The notes under the pieces are model-generated. The model had not been told where the DNA came from. It made no database searches and saw only the letters and a list, made by a program, of their open reading frames with translations. Below, piece after piece: positions 25,852 to 34,022 of a stretch of DNA of 64,000 bases (its first letter is position 1; the number at the start of each line of letters is the position of its first letter). Source of the DNA: Neolewinella marina (GTDB taxonomy: Bacteria; Bacteroidota; Bacteroidia; Chitinophagales; Saprospiraceae); NCBI RefSeq assembly GCF_002631205.1, contig NZ_PDLO01000001.1, positions 1,054,001-1,118,000 of the forward strand. The letters run 5' to 3'. The position numbers and the translations under genes are program-made.

Positions 25852-26529
25852 CTACTTGACCGCTGCGTAAAGCATTTCGGCCACCTTGTTAGAGCTGGCC
25901 GGATTCTGGCCAGTAATGAGGTTGCCATCCTGGACGACGTGGACGTTCCAGTCGGCCGCCTTGGTGTAATTGCCCCCGTTGCGCTTCAGCATATCCTCGA
26001 CGAGGAAGGGGACGACATCGGTGAGTTGGACCGCTTCTTCTTCGCTGTTGGTGAAACCGGCGACTTTCTTTCCTTTAACGAGGGGTTCTCCCTGCGCATC
26101 CTTGACGTGCTTCAGCGCCGCCGGGGCGTGACAGACGAAAGCGATGGGCTTCTCCTGTTCGTTGAAGGTTTCGATTAGCTCAATGGAAGTCTTGTCCTCA
26201 GCCAGGTCCCAGAGGGGGCCATGACCGCCGGGGTAAAAGACGGCGTCGAAGTCATCGGCGGAGACTTCACTCAGTTTTTTGGTGTTGTTGATTACCTGCT
26301 GGGCCTTTTCGTCCTGCTTAAACCGACGGGTGTCTTCGGTTTGGGCGTCTTCGGTGTCGCTGCTGGGGTCGATCGGAGCCTTTCCGCCCTTGGGGGTGGC
26401 TACGGTGATGTTCGCGCCCTTGTCGAGCAGGGTGTAGTAGGGAGCGGCGAACTCCTCGATCCAGAATCCGGTCTTCTTGCCGGTATCGCCCAGCTTGTCG
26501 TGGGAGGTGAGTACGAATAGGACGTTCAT
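25852..26529 (-). CDS. Type 1 glutamine amidotransferase-like protein (DJ-1/PfpI, Hsp31-like)
   Basis: A 225-residue DJ-1/PfpI superfamily protein. The nucleophile elbow is AFVCHAPAAL (Cys near 128), and GGHGPLWDLAED and the N-terminal VLTSHDKLGDTGKKTGFWIEE match the Hsp31/glyoxalase III-type branch. Such proteins act on methylglyoxal or as stress chaperones; the exact activity is not determined. A strong hairpin follows the stop. Confidence 0.9.
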   Translation of the reverse strand: MNVLFVLTSHDKLGDTGKKTGFWIEEFAAPYYTLLDKGANITVATPKGGKAPIDPSSDTEDAQTEDTRRFKQDEKAQQVINNTKKLSEVSADDFDAVFYPGGHGPLWDLAEDKTSIELIETFNEQEKPIAFVCHAPAALKHVKDAQGEPLVKGKKVAGFTNSEEEAVQLTDVVPFLVEDMLKRNGGNYTKAADWNVHVVQDGNLITGQNPASSNKVAEMLYAAVK

Positions 26530-26628
26530 GGTGGGATGGTTTGGTTAGGAAAAAAGATGGGTTCCGCTGGCCGGCCAGCTCGAGCCAGGTGTGTCCCTTT
26601 TTAATGGCAGGGGGCTGAGAATGTTTGA

Positions 26629-26738
26629 GTTCGTCCAACGCTAAATCGTTGGACGACTTAGTGGTCCAAGGGAAAGTGGTCGGACGACTTAAGTGGTCGG
26701 ACCACTAACCCGTCCGACCACTAACCCTTGGACGAGCC
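26629..26738. repeat. TGGTC-type palindromic repeat, copy 2
   Basis: A close match to copy 1 over its first ~65 nt, including the CGTCCAACG/CGTTGGACG hairpin. Its right end provides the last codons and the TAG stop (26721-26723) of the GH3 gene on the minus strand. Confidence 0.75.
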
Positions 26739-28262
26739 CCCCAAAAACGCCAGCAGCTCCCGCAGCTTCTCCTCCGGCATCACCTTCGGGAACTTGATTT
26801 GCCCGCCCTTCTTCTTGGTCTGCTCGAGGTAGGCGTAGAGGCGGTCTGCCGGCTCGACGCGCACGCGCAGTCCCTTCAGGGCTTTCTGGCGGGCCACCTT
26901 GTAGTTCTTGTTGGCGTCCTGCAGGTGCTCATCGAGAATTTGCTCCGCCCGCTGAGGGTCGAGGTCACCGCTCTCGAGGCCGAGCACCCACTGGTGGATG
27001 TACTCCCCGTCTTCTTCCCGCTTCAGGGCGCCGACAGTAAATTCCTTGACCGCCGCCCCGGTCTGCTTGTTCAGCTCGGCGATGGCCTTGTTGAGTTTCT
27101 CCTCGGAAAGTTGGCTTCCCACCACGTTGAGGAAATATTTCGTGCGGCCGGAAATGACCATCTCCATGCGGCTGAGGTCGGTGAACTTGATCGTATCGCC
27201 GATCATGTAGCGCCAGGCGCCGGCGGGGGTGGAGACGATGAGGGCGTAGTCAACCCCCTCCTCTACCTGACGGTAATCGAAGACCTCGGGCTTCTTCAGC
27301 ATAGTGCCCGTCTCATCGAAGCCCCGCGCGTCGTGGGGTACGAACTCGAAGTACATGCCGTGGTCCAGCGCCAGCTCCATGGCCATGGTATCCGGGCGGG
27401 CGTTGAAGGCGAAGAAGCCCTCGCTGGCCAGGTAGGTGTCCATGATGGTGATGGGGTGGTCCAGCAACCTCTCGAAGGTCTGCCGGTAGGGCTCAAAGGC
27501 CACGCCTCCCGTGGTGTAGATGGAGAGGTTGGGCCAGATCTCGTGGATGTTCGTCAGCTTGTTGTGCTCGATCACCTTGCGCAGCATCATGACCATCCAG
27601 GAGGGGATACCAGCCAGGGCACCCACGTCCCAATTGGGGGCTTCCTCGGCGATGCGCTGCACCCGCTCGTCCCAGTCCTCGATCTGGGCAATTTCCAGTC
27701 CGGGCTTGTACACGCCCTCCATGAATTCGGGCATGTTGCTCACGTTGATGCCGCTGATCTCCCCTTCCTTGTACCCGTCGCGTTCCCGCAGGTCGGCGGA
27801 GCTGGTCAGCATGAGGATGTCCTTCTCGAAGAGGTCGGCGTCGAAATCGAAGTTCGCGAGGCATTCGGCCTGGGCGCGGCCCACCCGCTGGGTGCACTCC
27901 AGCATATCGTCGGTGACGGGGATGCGCTTGCTTTTCTTGCCGGTGGTGCCGCTGCTGAGGGCGAAGAAGCGCGGGCGACCGGGCCAGGTGATGTCCGGGT
28001 CGTGGCGCTGCTTTTTCCACCACTCCTCGTTCATCGTTTCGTAATCGTGGATGGGTACCTCCTCGCGGTAGGCCTGGCGGATGTCGTCCGCCTCCAGGAT
28101 GCGGGAGAAGTTGTAGTACTTACCGAAGGCGGTGTCCTTGGCGGTCTCGAGCAGGTCGCGCAGCTGCTCTTCCTGGGCGGCGGCGGGATCGGAGGGTTCG
28201 TGGGGGAGTAAGGTGTGCTTGGTGCGGATCAGGGCTTTAATAACGTGTCCGTAGAAGGCCAT
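26721..28262 (-). CDS. GH3 auxin-responsive-promoter family protein (acyl-adenylate-forming)
   Basis: A 513-residue member of the ANL-type GH3 family. The ATP-binding motif is ALSSGTTGKKSKRIPVT (about 106-122). Other family blocks are LLETAKDTAFGKYYNFS, VPIHDYETM, FAFNARPDTMAMEL, YALIVSTPAGAWRYMIGDTI and FLNVVGSQLSEEKLNKAI. Plant GH3 proteins conjugate amino acids to acyl acids; bacterial members are largely uncharacterised. The final residues (GGSSKG) and stop lie inside repeat copy 2. Confidence 0.9.
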   Translation of the reverse strand: MAFYGHVIKALIRTKHTLLPHEPSDPAAAQEEQLRDLLETAKDTAFGKYYNFSRILEADDIRQAYREEVPIHDYETMNEEWWKKQRHDPDITWPGRPRFFALSSGTTGKKSKRIPVTDDMLECTQRVGRAQAECLANFDFDADLFEKDILMLTSSADLRERDGYKEGEISGINVSNMPEFMEGVYKPGLEIAQIEDWDERVQRIAEEAPNWDVGALAGIPSWMVMMLRKVIEHNKLTNIHEIWPNLSIYTTGGVAFEPYRQTFERLLDHPITIMDTYLASEGFFAFNARPDTMAMELALDHGMYFEFVPHDARGFDETGTMLKKPEVFDYRQVEEGVDYALIVSTPAGAWRYMIGDTIKFTDLSRMEMVISGRTKYFLNVVGSQLSEEKLNKAIAELNKQTGAAVKEFTVGALKREEDGEYIHQWVLGLESGDLDPQRAEQILDEHLQDANKNYKVARQKALKGLRVRVEPADRLYAYLEQTKKKGGQIKFPKVMPEEKLRELLAFLGGSSKG

Positions 28263-28332
28263 AAGGGGAAAGGCTAGGGTGAGACAGGATCGTCCTTCCC
28301 GAACGCAACTTTCAAATGCCGCGTTCGCCCCG

Positions 28333-29019
28333 TCAGATAAACAATCTCCGCACCACGACGCGCAGCCCCACCTGGTAGTAGTTGCGGTTGGCCAGGATGT
28401 CGGTATCCGGCCGCAGGTTGCCGTTCAGGAAAAACTGGAAGGTGGGCTGGAAGCGGATGGCCCAGTCGCTGGACAGCTTGCGGTCGTAGCCGATGCCGGT
28501 AATGAACGAGAGGACCACGGGCCGGTAGGTGGCATCGTCGGCGAGGACCTCGGATCCCGTTTCTCCCCCGTCCGAAAAGGAGGTCCGCCGGGTGCGGGTG
28601 CCCAGGTGGTACTGTCCGGCTACGCCGAGGAGGAACAGCGCCCGATCCTTTTCGGAGACGTCCTGGTAGAAGTTGATCTCGAAGGGCAGCGAAAGGTAGT
28701 GGCCCGTGACCCGGTCGGAGAAGGTAGTCTGCTGCCCCGATTCCTGCTCCAGGGTAGCGTAGCCCACCCGGGCGTAGCGGATGCCGGTGGTGTAGCCGAT
28801 GCGGTCGACCCGCGATTCGTAGCTTAGGCCAAGGACGTAGCCCGCTGATCCGGTCTCAAGGCTGTCGATGCGGTCCAGCTGGGTGAAGGTGATGTTGTTG
28901 GTTCCCGAAATCCGCCGCTGGTTGTAGTGGGGAGCTACCTCCAGGCCGAAACTCCGCTCCAGGGTCTGGGCGGAAAGCAGCGTAGAGAACAATAGAAAGC
29001 AGATCAGCAGGAAGCGCAT
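28333..29019 (-). CDS. Predicted outer-membrane beta-barrel protein
   Basis: A 228-residue protein with a signal peptide (MRFLLICFLLFSTLLSAQ) and repeated amphipathic strands with aromatic ends typical of OMP_b-brl-type barrels (SAGYVLGLSYESRV, IGYTTGIRYARVGYAT, HYLSLPFEINFYQDV). The C-terminus ends in YQVGLRVVVRRLFI. Function is unknown. I chose the ATG at 29019; further upstream the frame is basic and not signal-like. It follows the rsmD gene on the same strand after 80 bp. Confidence 0.8.
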   Translation of the reverse strand: MRFLLICFLLFSTLLSAQTLERSFGLEVAPHYNQRRISGTNNITFTQLDRIDSLETGSAGYVLGLSYESRVDRIGYTTGIRYARVGYATLEQESGQQTTFSDRVTGHYLSLPFEINFYQDVSEKDRALFLLGVAGQYHLGTRTRRTSFSDGGETGSEVLADDATYRPVVLSFITGIGYDRKLSSDWAIRFQPTFQFFLNGNLRPDTDILANRNYYQVGLRVVVRRLFI

Positions 29020-29099
29020 GCCGGAAGATTTGGCCCTATAACGCAGCCTGGCGGCAAAATGACCTACCAGAGGAGCCTGACTTTGGTCAGGCGCATGCA

Positions 29100-29666
29100 T
29101 TATTCCTCACTATCCTCTTCCGCCTCCGTCTGGAAAAAGCTGAAGATCGTTTTTCCGTACTTCCGCACTTCGGTACAACGGGGGTCCTCACTGAAATCGT
29201 GGTGGGGGTTGTGTTCGAGCACGAAGAGCCCACCGGGGGCGATCAGCCCGGCGTTGAACACCAGGTCGGGCAGTTCCGGGATGTTGGGCAGCGGGTAAGG
29301 GGGGCCGGCGAAAATGTAGGTGTAGGGCTGGCTGACGGGCCGCTCGAGGAAGCGGAAGACATCCATGCGCAGGATCTGGATGCACTCTTCCACCCCCAGG
29401 GTGGCAATGGTCTGCTTGACGAAGGCCACCGCGGGGCCGTGTTTGTCCACATAGGTCACGTCGCAGCAGCCGCGGCTGATCCACTCGTAGTCGTGGCTGC
29501 CGGTACCGCCGAACAGGTCGAGCACCCGCTGGTCCTCGAAATAGAGGCGGTTGTTGAGCAGGTTGAACAGACCTTCCTTGGCGTAGTCGGTGGTGGGCCG
29601 CGTCGGCCAGTTGTCGGCGGGCGGGGTGAAGCGGCGGCCCTTGAATTTCCCCGAAATGATACGCAT
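29100..29666 (-). CDS. rsmD: 16S rRNA (guanine-N2)-methyltransferase RsmD-like
   Basis: A 188-residue SAM-dependent methyltransferase. MRIISGKFKGRRF, RPTTDYAKEGLFNLL, LDLFGGTGSHDYEWISRG and YVDKHGPAV match RsmD, which modifies G966 of 16S rRNA. The catalytic motif, DPPY in classical RsmD, reads AGPPY here (the Asp is Gly). I chose the ATG at 29666, which starts at the family's MRIISGK; the upstream 36 codons are in the DUF3822 gene. The upstream DUF3822 gene is a classic neighbour in Bacteroidota. Confidence 0.88.
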   Translation of the reverse strand: MRIISGKFKGRRFTPPADNWPTRPTTDYAKEGLFNLLNNRLYFEDQRVLDLFGGTGSHDYEWISRGCCDVTYVDKHGPAVAFVKQTIATLGVEECIQILRMDVFRFLERPVSQPYTYIFAGPPYPLPNIPELPDLVFNAGLIAPGGLFVLEHNPHHDFSEDPRCTEVRKYGKTIFSFFQTEAEEDSEE

Positions 29667-29688
29667 GACAGTAGGTTTACGGCCGGGC

Positions 29689-30537
29689 TTAGCCCAGGCA
29701 AAGGAGGTCGAAGTAAAGGTGGGGGGGCAGCCCCGACAGTTCCGGCGGCGCCGCCGGGGGCGTTGGGTAGGCACTGAAGCGGACGTCCTCTACGTAGCGG
29801 TAAAACTGGTTGTAAAGTTCACCGCTGGTGGTTACCTCCCCGCTGAGGTAGAGGGGTACCCGGTCCGGGGTGAAGCCACACTGGTCAAAGGCCAGGAGGA
29901 GGTAGTAGACCCCATCCTGGGAGTTGTCGTACCGAAAGGTGTTGAAGTACAATAGTGCCCCGTTGCGGTGGCCGGCCAGGAAGAGGCGGTTGTCGCGGAT
30001 CGAACAGGAGATCGATTCTTCGCCCAGGCGGCGGGACCGCCGGCCCCAGGCCGTAAGCAGGGCGCCGCCGTAGTGCTGGGTACGCAGGGCGTGGAGCTGC
30101 TCCTCCGCGGCGTGGATGTGGTCGCGGCGGGCGGCGTAGATGAGCTCGCCGTCCAGTTCCTGGAAGTGCTCGTGGCGCACCTCATCGTCGAGGCCGATCA
30201 CCGTCAGCTGGTCGAGGTAGGCGGTGGGGTTCCCCGGCGTGTAGAGGGCGGCCGGCACCAGGGTGAGCACCGGGGTGTCCCAGGCCAGCACCGTCTTGCC
30301 GTAGCGGGTGTCCTGGAGTCGCTCGTCGGCGGCGATGAGTCGCTGCAGGGCCGCCGGGTAGTCGGTCTGCTCCTCCCGGCCGAAGCTGTAGGAGCGGTAG
30401 GCCAGCAGCTGGTTCTGGGTGCGGTCGCGGATGATATACGCAAAACTGTCCACCCCCGTAAGGATGGACAGTTCGTAATCCTGCGTCCGGTCGCGCCGGA
30501 AGGCCGCAGTGGCAATATCGTAGTTACTTACTCCCAA
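29689..30537 (-). CDS. DUF3822-family protein
   Basis: A 282-residue protein. ELSILTGVDSFAYIIRD, LLAYRSYSF, LQRLIAADERLQ, VLAWDTPVLTLVP and LYFNTFRYDNSQDGVYYLLLAFDQ match the Bacteroidota DUF3822 family, whose fold is actin/hexokinase-like by general report but whose role is unknown. It lies upstream of rsmD on the same strand and overlaps the preceding gene by 10 nt. Confidence 0.85.
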   Translation of the reverse strand: MGVSNYDIATAAFRRDRTQDYELSILTGVDSFAYIIRDRTQNQLLAYRSYSFGREEQTDYPAALQRLIAADERLQDTRYGKTVLAWDTPVLTLVPAALYTPGNPTAYLDQLTVIGLDDEVRHEHFQELDGELIYAARRDHIHAAEEQLHALRTQHYGGALLTAWGRRSRRLGEESISCSIRDNRLFLAGHRNGALLYFNTFRYDNSQDGVYYLLLAFDQCGFTPDRVPLYLSGEVTTSGELYNQFYRYVEDVRFSAYPTPPAAPPELSGLPPHLYFDLLCLG

Positions 30538-31109
30538 TTCCCCGCCAAGCTGGGCTTGCTCAGGTCACCGAATTTGATCGGCTTGTTGGGGTCGTAGCGC
30601 TGGTCGTAGCGCTTGAAGCGGGCGTCGGCGAAGCGGCCCATGAACTCCTTGTAGGGGATACCTACCTGCACGACGGGCACCTTGGTCGACTGGTAGTCGA
30701 TGGTGTCGGCGGAAATCTCGAAGCTCACGTTTTCGGTGAAGGGTACGATCTCCAGGTCATCCAGGTTGATGCCCAGGGCCTCTACGCTGTCGATGGCCGG
30801 CGAGTAGATGGTATCGTAGGCGGTGGTGGGGTCGAAATCGGGATCGTCGGGGTCACCGATGATTCTTACTTCCATGAAGCGCTCGTTCCGCAGCACCTGC
30901 TTGAGGGTGTCGAAGTTAGGCGCGAATACCCCGGTGATGTCACGGTACATTTCCTGCGTAGTCCGAATCGTCTTCAGCTTTTCCGCAACCGCATCCTGAC
31001 GGACCGCCCGCTCATCGGCGAAGGTGATGGGTTCTTCGATACTGCGGTAGAGCAGCCAGCCGAGGAAGAAGGCGAGGACCATGAAGGCCAGACTAAATAT
31101 TTTACGCAT
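30528..31109 (-). CDS. Membrane-anchored hypothetical protein
   Basis: A 193-residue protein with one N-terminal helix (IFSLAFMVLAFFLGWLLY) and an otherwise soluble, acidic body (DERAVRQDAVAEKLKTIRTTQEMYRDITG ... PVVQVGIPYKEFMGRF). The region after the helix resembles pilin-like/periplasmic domains but I assign no function. The stop overlaps the DUF3822 start by 10 nt, so it is the first gene of a DUF3822-rsmD transcript. TATACTTG upstream on the minus strand is a near match to the -7 box. Confidence 0.7.
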   Translation of the reverse strand: MRKIFSLAFMVLAFFLGWLLYRSIEEPITFADERAVRQDAVAEKLKTIRTTQEMYRDITGVFAPNFDTLKQVLRNERFMEVRIIGDPDDPDFDPTTAYDTIYSPAIDSVEALGINLDDLEIVPFTENVSFEISADTIDYQSTKVPVVQVGIPYKEFMGRFADARFKRYDQRYDPNKPIKFGDLSKPSLAGNWE

Positions 31110-31260
31110 CGTGAGCTGTTAGTTTGTGCAAGTATAAAACATTTCCCTTAAGCCGTGGAAGCGGCCGGGGATAAATATACGCCGCTAAGATGCGGCCGCC
31201 GGTGCTTTTGGTGTATGGGCGACCCACAATTTCCTGCCGACCGTACTACCTTCGCGCCCC

Positions 31261-32253
31261 ATGTCCACCATCCTCGCCATTGAATCCAGCTGCGACGACA
31301 CTTCGGCCGCCGTGGTCAGGGACGGTCGCGTACTCAGCAATGTCACCGCCAGCCAGGGGGTCCACGTCGAATACGGCGGGGTAGTCCCCGAATACGCCAG
31401 CCGGGCCCACCAGCGCAATATCGTGCCTACCGTGGAGGTAGCGCTCCGCCGGGCGGGGGTTTCCGGCGCGGACGTAGATGCCGTGGCTTTCACCCGGGGG
31501 CCGGGCCTCATTGGCTCCCTCATGGTGGGCGTGAGTTTTGCCAAGGCCTTCGCCCTGGCCCGCAACATCCCCCTGATCGAGGTGGACCACATGCAGGCCC
31601 ATGTGCTGGCCCACTTCGCCGAGGAGCCGAAGCCGGAGTTTCCCTTCCTCTGCCTGACCGTCTCCGGCGGCCACACCCAGCTGGTGGTGGTCCGCTCCGC
31701 GCTGGAACAGGAGATCATCGGCCGCACCATCGACGACGCGGCGGGCGAGGCCTTCGACAAGTCCGGCAAGCTGCTCGGCCTGCCCTACCCCGCCGGCCCC
31801 GAGATCGACAAGCTGGCCGCCCTGGGGCGGCCCGAACTGGACTTCGCCCAGCCCGACCCCGGGGGACTCGACTTCAGCTTCAGCGGGCTGAAGACCAGCA
31901 TTCTCTATACCCTGCAGCGCAAGGCCCGGGAGGAGGAGGACTACGTCCGCAACCACCTCCACGACATCTGCGCGTCCATCCAGGACGCCATTATAAGTAC
32001 CCTGCTGCGCAAACTCATTGCCGCCAGCGAGCAAACCGGCCTGCAACGCATCGCCCTGGCCGGCGGGGTCTCCGCCAACCGGGAACTGCGGCAGCGGCTC
32101 GAGACTACCGGTACCGAGCGCGGCTGGCAAACCTTCGTGCCCCGGCTGGAATACTGCACCGACAACGCGGCCATGATCGGCGTAACGGCCACCTTCAAGT
32201 ACGAACAGGGCATTTTTGTCGGCCAGGACGTGGCCCCCGCCGCCCGTCTCTAG
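31261..32253 (+). CDS. tsaD: tRNA N6-adenosine threonylcarbamoyltransferase
   Basis: A 330-residue Kae1/Qri7 family protein that transfers threonylcarbamoyl to A37 of ANN-decoding tRNAs. Signatures are ILAIESSCDDTSAAVV at the start, EYASRAHQRNI, FTRGPGLIGSLMVG, the metal-binding EVDHMQAHVLAH, LTVSGGHTQLV, DDAAGEAFDKSGKLLGL and RIALAGGVSANRELR. Length is normal. TACCTTCG just upstream resembles the -7 box. Its stop overlaps the convergent glycosyltransferase stop by 4 bp. Confidence 0.96.
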   Translation: MSTILAIESSCDDTSAAVVRDGRVLSNVTASQGVHVEYGGVVPEYASRAHQRNIVPTVEVALRRAGVSGADVDAVAFTRGPGLIGSLMVGVSFAKAFALARNIPLIEVDHMQAHVLAHFAEEPKPEFPFLCLTVSGGHTQLVVVRSALEQEIIGRTIDDAAGEAFDKSGKLLGLPYPAGPEIDKLAALGRPELDFAQPDPGGLDFSFSGLKTSILYTLQRKAREEEDYVRNHLHDICASIQDAIISTLLRKLIAASEQTGLQRIALAGGVSANRELRQRLETTGTERGWQTFVPRLEYCTDNAAMIGVTATFKYEQGIFVGQDVAPAARL

Positions 32254-33392
32254 GCCCGCCGCCCCTTCCAGCTGCTGCGAAAGCCCAGCAGGGCCGCGGA
32301 CCCTACGGCAACCAGATAAAAAGGATAGAGCAACTGGGCCGCCGGATACCACCGCAGCAATGTCTCCTGACCATAACGGGTACAGACCGCTCCGAGCAGC
32401 CTCCGGTCGATGCCCGCCTTGATCCCCCAGGCCAGCAGCGCCCCCAAAGCAACGGCGGGCTGCCAGATGCCCACGATCAATCCTCCCAGGATACCCAGAG
32501 AAGTAGCAAAGGCCAGGGCTTGCGCCTGATTCAGGGCGGCACTGCCGTAGTGGCTAGCCTTCCCCGCCCAGCGCAACCGCTGCCGCCACAGGGCCCGCCA
32601 ACCGGGAACCGGCCGGGTAGTTGCCAGAGCCTGGCGGTCGGTAACCGCCTCCACCGACCATCCGCCGTGGGCGGAGATCTTGTGCAGTAAAAGCACGTCG
32701 TCGCCGGAAGGCAGGTGGTCAACTCCGGCGTACCCCCCCACCGCCCGGAAAGTGGCGCGGCGGAAGGCAAAGTTGGCCCCGTTGGCCAGGGCCGGGGTGC
32801 CCGCCGCCACGGTGGCGGCGGTGAAGAGCTGGTAAGCGAGGAGATCCAGGGCCTGGAAGGCGCTGCAGAAGTCCGTTGCCGGAGCGATCATTACCGGGCC
32901 GAGCACTACATCCGCCCCGTCGGAGAACCTCCCACCGATCGTGGCTAACCAGCCGGGGGGGCAGCGGCAGTCGGCGTCGGTGGTAACGATGACCTCTGCG
33001 GTCGTCGCGGAGATGCCCAGCTGGAGGGCGGCTTTCTTGTAGGCCTTGCCGGTGAGGACTTCCGGATGGTCGGCGAGCCGGAGGACCCGGACATTAGCAG
33101 GAAGCGGCCCGGCACCCGCGAGCGCGCCATCCTCGGAATGGTCATCCACCAGAATAACTTCGTACCGATCGGTGGGATAATCCTGGGACAACAGGTCCTG
33201 CAGCAGCAAGGGCAAATGATCCGCCTCATTGCGGAAGGGAACGATAACGGCCACCGTGGGCAGATGGGCAACGGGGGAAGCGGCGGTGGTCACCCGGGTG
33301 GCCCGTTGCCAGTTCCGGAGATTGCGTTCTTGCCAGACCAGGTAGATCAGGGAGAGCAGGGGCGGCGTACAGGCCGCTAGCCAGCCCAGCAC
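32250..33392 (-). CDS. Membrane glycosyltransferase, family 2
   Basis: A 380-residue GT-A transferase with one N-terminal helix and two or three at the C-terminus. Motifs are VIVPFRNEADHLPLLLQDLL, EVILVDDHSEDG and the acidic VTTDADCRCPPGW. An acceptor-site candidate is LRWAGKASHY, in the place of the QxxRW motif. The product is probably a surface glycan or glycolipid. The start is a GTG at 33392 directly against the stop of the upstream gene (no spacer), which suggests coupling. Confidence 0.88.
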   Translation of the reverse strand: MLGWLAACTPPLLSLIYLVWQERNLRNWQRATRVTTAASPVAHLPTVAVIVPFRNEADHLPLLLQDLLSQDYPTDRYEVILVDDHSEDGALAGAGPLPANVRVLRLADHPEVLTGKAYKKAALQLGISATTAEVIVTTDADCRCPPGWLATIGGRFSDGADVVLGPVMIAPATDFCSAFQALDLLAYQLFTAATVAAGTPALANGANFAFRRATFRAVGGYAGVDHLPSGDDVLLLHKISAHGGWSVEAVTDRQALATTRPVPGWRALWRQRLRWAGKASHYGSAALNQAQALAFATSLGILGGLIVGIWQPAVALGALLAWGIKAGIDRRLLGAVCTRYGQETLLRWYPAAQLLYPFYLVAVGSAALLGFRSSWKGRRA

Positions 33393-33872
33393 TTACTTGA
33401 AATACTCGTCGTACCCGGGCTCATCGCGGCGGCGGGGGGCGGGCGGCGGCGGCAGCTCCTCGTAGTGGGTATCGATATCGAGGGGCTCCTCGGGAACCTC
33501 CTCGTAGTCTACCCATTTGCCATTGCGGCGGATGTCGGCCTCGCGGCGTGCCTCCTTCACCTTCTTCTTGAAGAGGGCCATGCCCAGGAAGTAAAGGAAG
33601 ACGAAGGGGTAAAGGACCACGGTAGCCCCGGCGGCGAGGAGGCCGTAAATCGGGTTGCGGTCGAAAAGCTTCTTGATGCCCTTGAGGTAACCCAACACCA
33701 CCTTGTAGTCGATGATGAGGGCGGCCACCAGGATGAGGGGCGAGAAACGGTAGAGCATACCGATGAGCCAACCCACGAGGGTGAACAGGAAGTAGAGCAC
33801 CACGATGGTGATGATGATGCTGGCTACGGTGCCGATCGGCGAGCGGTCAAAAGGAGAGCGGTAAGTTGCCAT
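33393..33872 (-). CDS. Small membrane protein of unknown function
   Basis: A 159-residue protein with three or four hydrophobic helices (IGTVASIIITIVVLYFLFTLVGWLIG; YRFSPLILVAALIID; GLLAAGATVVLYPFVFLYFLGMALF) and a charged, proline-rich tail. No family is recognised. The ATG at 33872 is chosen because the preceding in-frame sequence is antisense to the TlpA-like gene and not membrane-like. It is upstream of and abuts the glycosyltransferase gene. Confidence 0.75.
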   Translation of the reverse strand: MATYRSPFDRSPIGTVASIIITIVVLYFLFTLVGWLIGMLYRFSPLILVAALIIDYKVVLGYLKGIKKLFDRNPIYGLLAAGATVVLYPFVFLYFLGMALFKKKVKEARREADIRRNGKWVDYEEVPEEPLDIDTHYEELPPPPAPRRRDEPGYDEYFK

Positions 33873-34022
33873 GCGAGGTAAACGGCTCAGGCCTATCCTG
33901 GGTTGGGAGGGGCCTCCCGTCAGCCGGCCTTTTTCGGCGGAATGCCCCTTTTCATCGAGCAATCTGCGCTCCGCGTCGCCGGCGGGACGGGCCTTACCCG
34001 GGGCAAGCCCTAAATTCGCACC

